Source: Notospermus geniculatus
Taxonomy: Eukaryota; Nemertea; Pilidiophora; Heteronemertea; Lineidae
Assembly: GCA_002633025.1 (NCBI GenBank)
Contig: NMRB01000104.1
Location: 398,763 to 462,762, forward strand
DNA length: 64,000 bases
Reading direction: 5' to 3'
Made by a program: the position numbers and the translations under genes. A model generated the notes under the pieces. It did no database searches. It was given only the letters and a program-made list of their open reading frames with translations, and was not told where the DNA came from. Of this stretch, positions 59,976-64,000 are shown in pieces. Numbering within the stretch: the stretch's first letter is position 1; every line of letters starts with the position of its first letter.

Positions 59976-62308
59976 GTTCGTTGACAATTTTGGGTAATTC
60001 ACGTGACGCAGAATCAATAAGAACAAGCCTAACGGCAATAATGGTTCGCTGGTGATCGCCTGCTAGGGGAATTAAAGCAGATTAATTCCCTTTGAAGTGG
60101 ATGAAAGTGTGGCTGATATGCACTATGGATATACAAAGAACCACACTCCATGCGTGCATGAATCATCGATATGAACAATAGACACACGATGACCAACATA
60201 TATCGCACTGCTCTGTCTCCTGGCCCCAGTCAGATGATGTTAGTTTGGTTCCACTGACCTACTCCAGATGGCAGAATATCACTCAGCGCCACCATCGACG
60301 GCCAGTGGAACCAGGCTTGCACAGTGATTTTTTTGCGGACTTCAAGAGAAGTTTATCTGGCTTCTTTCAAATGAGGACCCTGTTGTCTGCTGTTCATTAG
60401 CAGAATACATCCAAGAGTGTTTTATGTTAAGGTCCATTTGATTTATATGTAACCGTGTCACTCTATACATGTATGCTTTCATTATATTCCATTGTTAAAA
60501 CTGTTATACTGCTATCACAATCTTTGTAAATATTCTGTAATTCTTATGCCCCTAGAGGGTTGTGATTCAATAAACTAATTCTAATTCTAATTCTAACCAC
60601 CCATATTATGGTGACCTAGTTTATACACATACGATCGATGTACAACGGCGGTGTATCACCAGTGCTCGCGAGTGTACACACCGATCAGGAATGCTCGACA
60701 AGACTTCGAATCTACGTATTTGAATGATCTTAGTTTTCAATTAGGCAATGGAGACTGTTGCTACACATAAAAGAATGAGTTGAAGCATGGCACCTTACCT
60801 GATGAAGGGTCAGTAATGATATCACAGCGCGTCGAACTTCTCAAGTGATGGAAAGGATGGTGGCCATTTTTTACTGAAGCATAAGTGCCGCTGAGATCAT
60901 GTGATTCAGTATGACCAATCAGAAGGCGTCCTCGAAGATAACCTCGAAAATTTCTCAACAAAATCGTTGAAAAAATACGAAGCCGGTGAAATAATTCTAA
61001 TTTCTGTGTTCGTGACACGCTTTGACCCCAAATGGTTTGAATATGCATCAATAGTCAATAGATTACATGAGAGGAAAAAGGTGAAAAATCGGTGACAAAA
61101 CTGAAAAATGCTAAAGGTGTGATCTCTCCAATACGGCATACGTTTCTCTTTGAATCTTGTGAAACTTGGATGTTTATTGGATATTGCAAAGGTTTGTTAC
61201 AATGCATTTCAAAAGTCTTGGCTATCGCAAAGGATTTGTTGCGCGGAATATGGGACACGCCCAGGAACTGCAAGATGCTGGAACTCGGACATTCAGAGAA
61301 ACTGTTGAAGTCGCTTAGAATAGTAGCGCTGTCAGAGAATTTGTTGAAGAGAAAACACAACTCGACCAAACGCCGCATCTTTCAAAAACCCTCAGTGTTG
61401 ACTTCTAACAAGCGTCACTCAAGCCTCTGTCAACAAGTCACCAGGATGTAAGAATAATACTCCACGTCCTCAACAGCATCCGTTGTTTACACGGCTCAAT
61501 GGCCGATATTGAAGTTTAGATAAACATTGCTGAACAGTTATCATTACTAATGCCATGATGCCGCTTCTGACTCAGAATTGTTGGCCTGAAGTTGTAAGGA
61601 ATCCGCACAAAGATGCACTTTGCAGATTTGTAAATCAGGTGATTTACATAAATCTGCCAGTAGCACTTCCATGCCATGCCAANGTTCGCTGGACAATTTT
61701 GGTAATTCACGTGACGCAGAATCAATAAGAACAAGCCTAACGGCAATAATGGTTCGCTGGTGATCGCCTGCTAGGGGAATTAAAGCAGATTAATTCCCTT
61801 TGAAGTGGATGAAAGTGTGTTGTTACAATGCATTTCAAAAGACTTGGCTATCGCAAAGGATTTGTTGCGCGGAATATGGGACACGCCCAGGAACTGCAAG
61901 ATGCTGGAACTCGGACATTCAGAGAAACTGTTGAAGTCGCTTAGAATAGTAGCGCTGTCAGAGAATTTGTTGAAGAGAAAACACAACTCGACCAAACGCC
62001 GCATCTTTCAAAAACCCTCAGTGTTGACTTCTAACAAGCGTCACTCAAGCCTCTGTCAACAAGTCACCAGGATGTAAGAATAATACTCCACGTCCTCAAC
62101 AGCATCCGTTGTTTACACGGCTCAATGGCCGATATTGAAGTTTAGATAAACATTGCTGAACAGTTATCATTACTAATGCCATGATGCCGCTTCTGACTCA
62201 GAATTGTTGGCCTGAAGTTGTAAGGAATCCGCACAAAGATGCACTTTGCAGATTTGTAAATCAGGTGATTTACATAAATCTGCCAGTAGCACTTCCATGC
62301 CATGCCAA
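59976..62308. repeat. Allelic duplication around an N (61683) with a 1.08-kb presence/absence difference
   Basis: Sequence after the N, 61684-61819, matches 59976-60111. Then 61820-62308 matches 61194-61682. So the second allele lacks 60112-61193, about 1,082 bp. The shared parts differ by a few bases (for example a V/D codon difference in one open frame). The extra DNA in the longer allele contains a non-LTR-type tail at 60568-60597 but its borders do not coincide with that element. Confidence 0.85.
60420..60597 (+). mobile_element. 3' end of a non-LTR retrotransposon fragment
   Basis: A short AT-rich sequence ends gtgattcaataaactaattc followed by ATTCTA repeats, the arrangement seen for L2/CR1-type 3' ends. 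The 5' limit is uncertain. No coding sequence remains. It lies within the interval that is absent from the other allele. Confidence 0.45.
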
Positions 62309-64000
62309 CTGTTCCAATCTTATGCATATAGTGTCCTGTACATCATGTACAGTACACGAAGGTAATCATTGGAGTTAATGCCAATGAATCTGTTGGCTCC
62401 ACCGTTGCTTGGTGTAAAAATCCCTGACATTTTGTACATTGTCCTACAAGGACGACAAATCGAGTGTGTTGTGGGATCCGCTCTCTGGGGTGCGTATCGC
62501 TACGTATTAGATATCTGTCAAGGGTTACGTCGGGTCAGGGTGGCAGAATTTGAACCAGGGGCGCGTGTGAACAGAGGGCAAAGGTTCCAAAAACAACGGA
62601 TCTCCGGTTCCTGGACCATGCCCGGAGAATGAGATTGAATTTAATCTGCTTGTCAACTTGTATAGATGTAGAAAAATATTCGAAGAATCACTTCGAACTG
62701 GTTAGGGATCCCCAGGGTGCTATTTTCACAGGCACTGCGTGCATTCTGACGTGTGCAGTACAGCGGGTCAAGAATAATGGCTGGAAACCTCGTGAAGCAA
62801 TGGTTTCGAACCCGTGCTTGGAAAAAAACATTGGGATCCTCTTCTTGGACAATAAGCCTCAGATTTTTGTTATCTGAGGTTGACGATGCGATAGTTATGG
62901 TACATACGAGAATTTGGCGAAAGAAATTCGTCAACCGAAAAGAGGCCTTGGTTAGGCCCTATAGTGCCATACTCAGTGAAAATTTCAGCAGTGACTTGGT
63001 CGAATAGTTTGGGGAATGTACGATGACGAGCGACTCTGGAATGCTCTACACATGAACATTGTACACCTTGGTATGTTTACGTCTCCGTTCTAATCCAGCA
63101 GGGATCCTCCAACTTATGAAGAAGTTTACCACGAAACTCATTAAGATCATTTCGCATACATTTACCATTGACACTATGAGCTTTTAAGAACGACCAAGCC
63201 TTCGGCTATTTGAAATCTTGAATTCGAATTCGAATTTCGTCTCTCATGATTAACCCAGTATGTGTGGTCTTTTATTGTCACACAAGTATTGGCGGACACT
63301 AGGGACTACATAACCCGGAATTTCTTCAGGGAAAAAGATGCAGCATTGCTGCAGTCACCATGTTGACTAAAAAATTTACAGCACCAGGTATTTAAAGTCT
63401 TGTGAATGGGCTTTTGCCTTTAACCAATGAAGGTAAAGCAATAGTCCAGGTTTCAACGTCGATGGAGCAGCAACAAAAACATTCTAATGATATCATGCCG
63501 ATTCCAGTAATAGATAAATCAGTCGTGAATTGGTTACTACAACGCCGACAGCTCTCAACGTTGAGTTGCGTAGTACAATCATGTATTTCAAGGAAACGTT
63601 CCTGCATGCAGCTTGGGAAATAAGGTACTACCTTTGAGGGTGTGTTCGAACTGGGAATTCAAAAGGATGCTTAGAAAAAGGTTCGCTGTGACTCCTTTTA
63701 AACCCCTTCAAACAAATCTTGCATTTTGGACCAACTTTCCCTCATATCAACATCATTTTTAGGAAAGACAATCTTTCTCCAACTTTATTATGGTCAGTAC
63801 GCTTTTTGCTTGACCGGAACATCGCAAGGTGGACCTAAAAATTATCTTGTATGAAGACATGAAAGAAGAACGTTCGTCTTGTTACCTTATACATGTAATC
63901 ACTTTTTTTATTCTTAACAACGATGAAAACTGCCACGTTCTCCAAGTCTCTCTGGCCTGGAGTGCCGTATGAACGGCTGCCGTTGCAAACGTTTTCGTGC
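62309..64000. other. No confident gene
   Basis: Several 70-90 codon frames are open (62369-62632, 62753-63007 and 63402-63623 plus strand). The last (DKSVVNWLLQRRQ) is the most protein-like, but none has a recognised domain or a clear splice context. Confidence 0.45.

Noticed and set aside
61092-62077. 119-codon frame repeated as a 90-codon frame
   Set aside because: The repeat is explained by the allelic duplication at the N; no domain, and the opposite strand is equally open.
1-64000. Autonomous transposon genes (reverse transcriptase, transposase) and tRNA or rRNA genes
   Set aside because: No frame with recognisable catalytic motifs and no cloverleaf I could support were found; only nonautonomous elements and 3' tails are visible.

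Overview
This is nuclear DNA of a bilaterian animal, most likely a marine invertebrate. The genes have many short exons with GT-AG introns. The four identifiable loci encode animal chromatin, calcium-signalling, bZIP and secreted Wnt-antagonist proteins. Intergenic DNA is AT-rich, full of short inverted-repeat elements and of the ACATGTACATGT motif common in marine invertebrate genomes. The exact phylum cannot be settled by reading alone.

Layout. 1-15.5 kb: no identifiable gene; MITE-like elements, local duplications and two CpG-richer promoter-like patches. 15.6-24.7 kb, minus strand: a complete SFMBT gene (13 coding exons, 1,240 aa: a long unstructured N-terminus, four MBT repeats, SLED, SAM) with a long probable 3'UTR. 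28.2-28.84 kb: a CpG-richer, probably bidirectional promoter. 28.84-32.1 kb, plus strand: a complete STIMATE/TMEM110 gene (7 exons, 298 aa) with a ~2.7 kb 3'UTR. 41.8-43.3 kb, minus strand: a single-exon NFIL3-like bZIP factor (485 aa) with TATA, CRE and NFIL3-type sites upstream. 44.6-44.8 kb, plus strand: a probable first coding exon of an unidentified gene. 48.2-55.2 kb, minus strand: a WIF1-like gene (second part of the WIF domain, four EGF repeats, basic tail) whose internal exons occur twice in tandem. 55.5-64 kb: no confident gene.

A second layer runs through the window. Six of the eight single N characters (at 3063, 8793, 12984, 35760, 58027, 61683) directly abut two near-identical direct copies of 0.5-3 kb. 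A seventh, at 46769, lies between two such copies but is offset from both. The eighth, at 14478, sits in a poly-C run. This is the signature of unmerged alleles in an assembly of a very heterozygous animal, so most of these 'tandem duplications' are probably not real. They nevertheless show natural allelic variation, including a ~1.08 kb presence/absence difference. The WIF duplication has no N and could be either.

The strongest biological points are the SFMBT-STIMATE head-to-head pair (the human orthologues are also neighbours at 3p21.1), a bZIP protein with two canonical leucine zippers, a WIF1-like gene with two possible Lys/Arg-rich C-termini, and a minisatellite in which every unit carries TCAAGGTCA-type orphan nuclear-receptor half sites.
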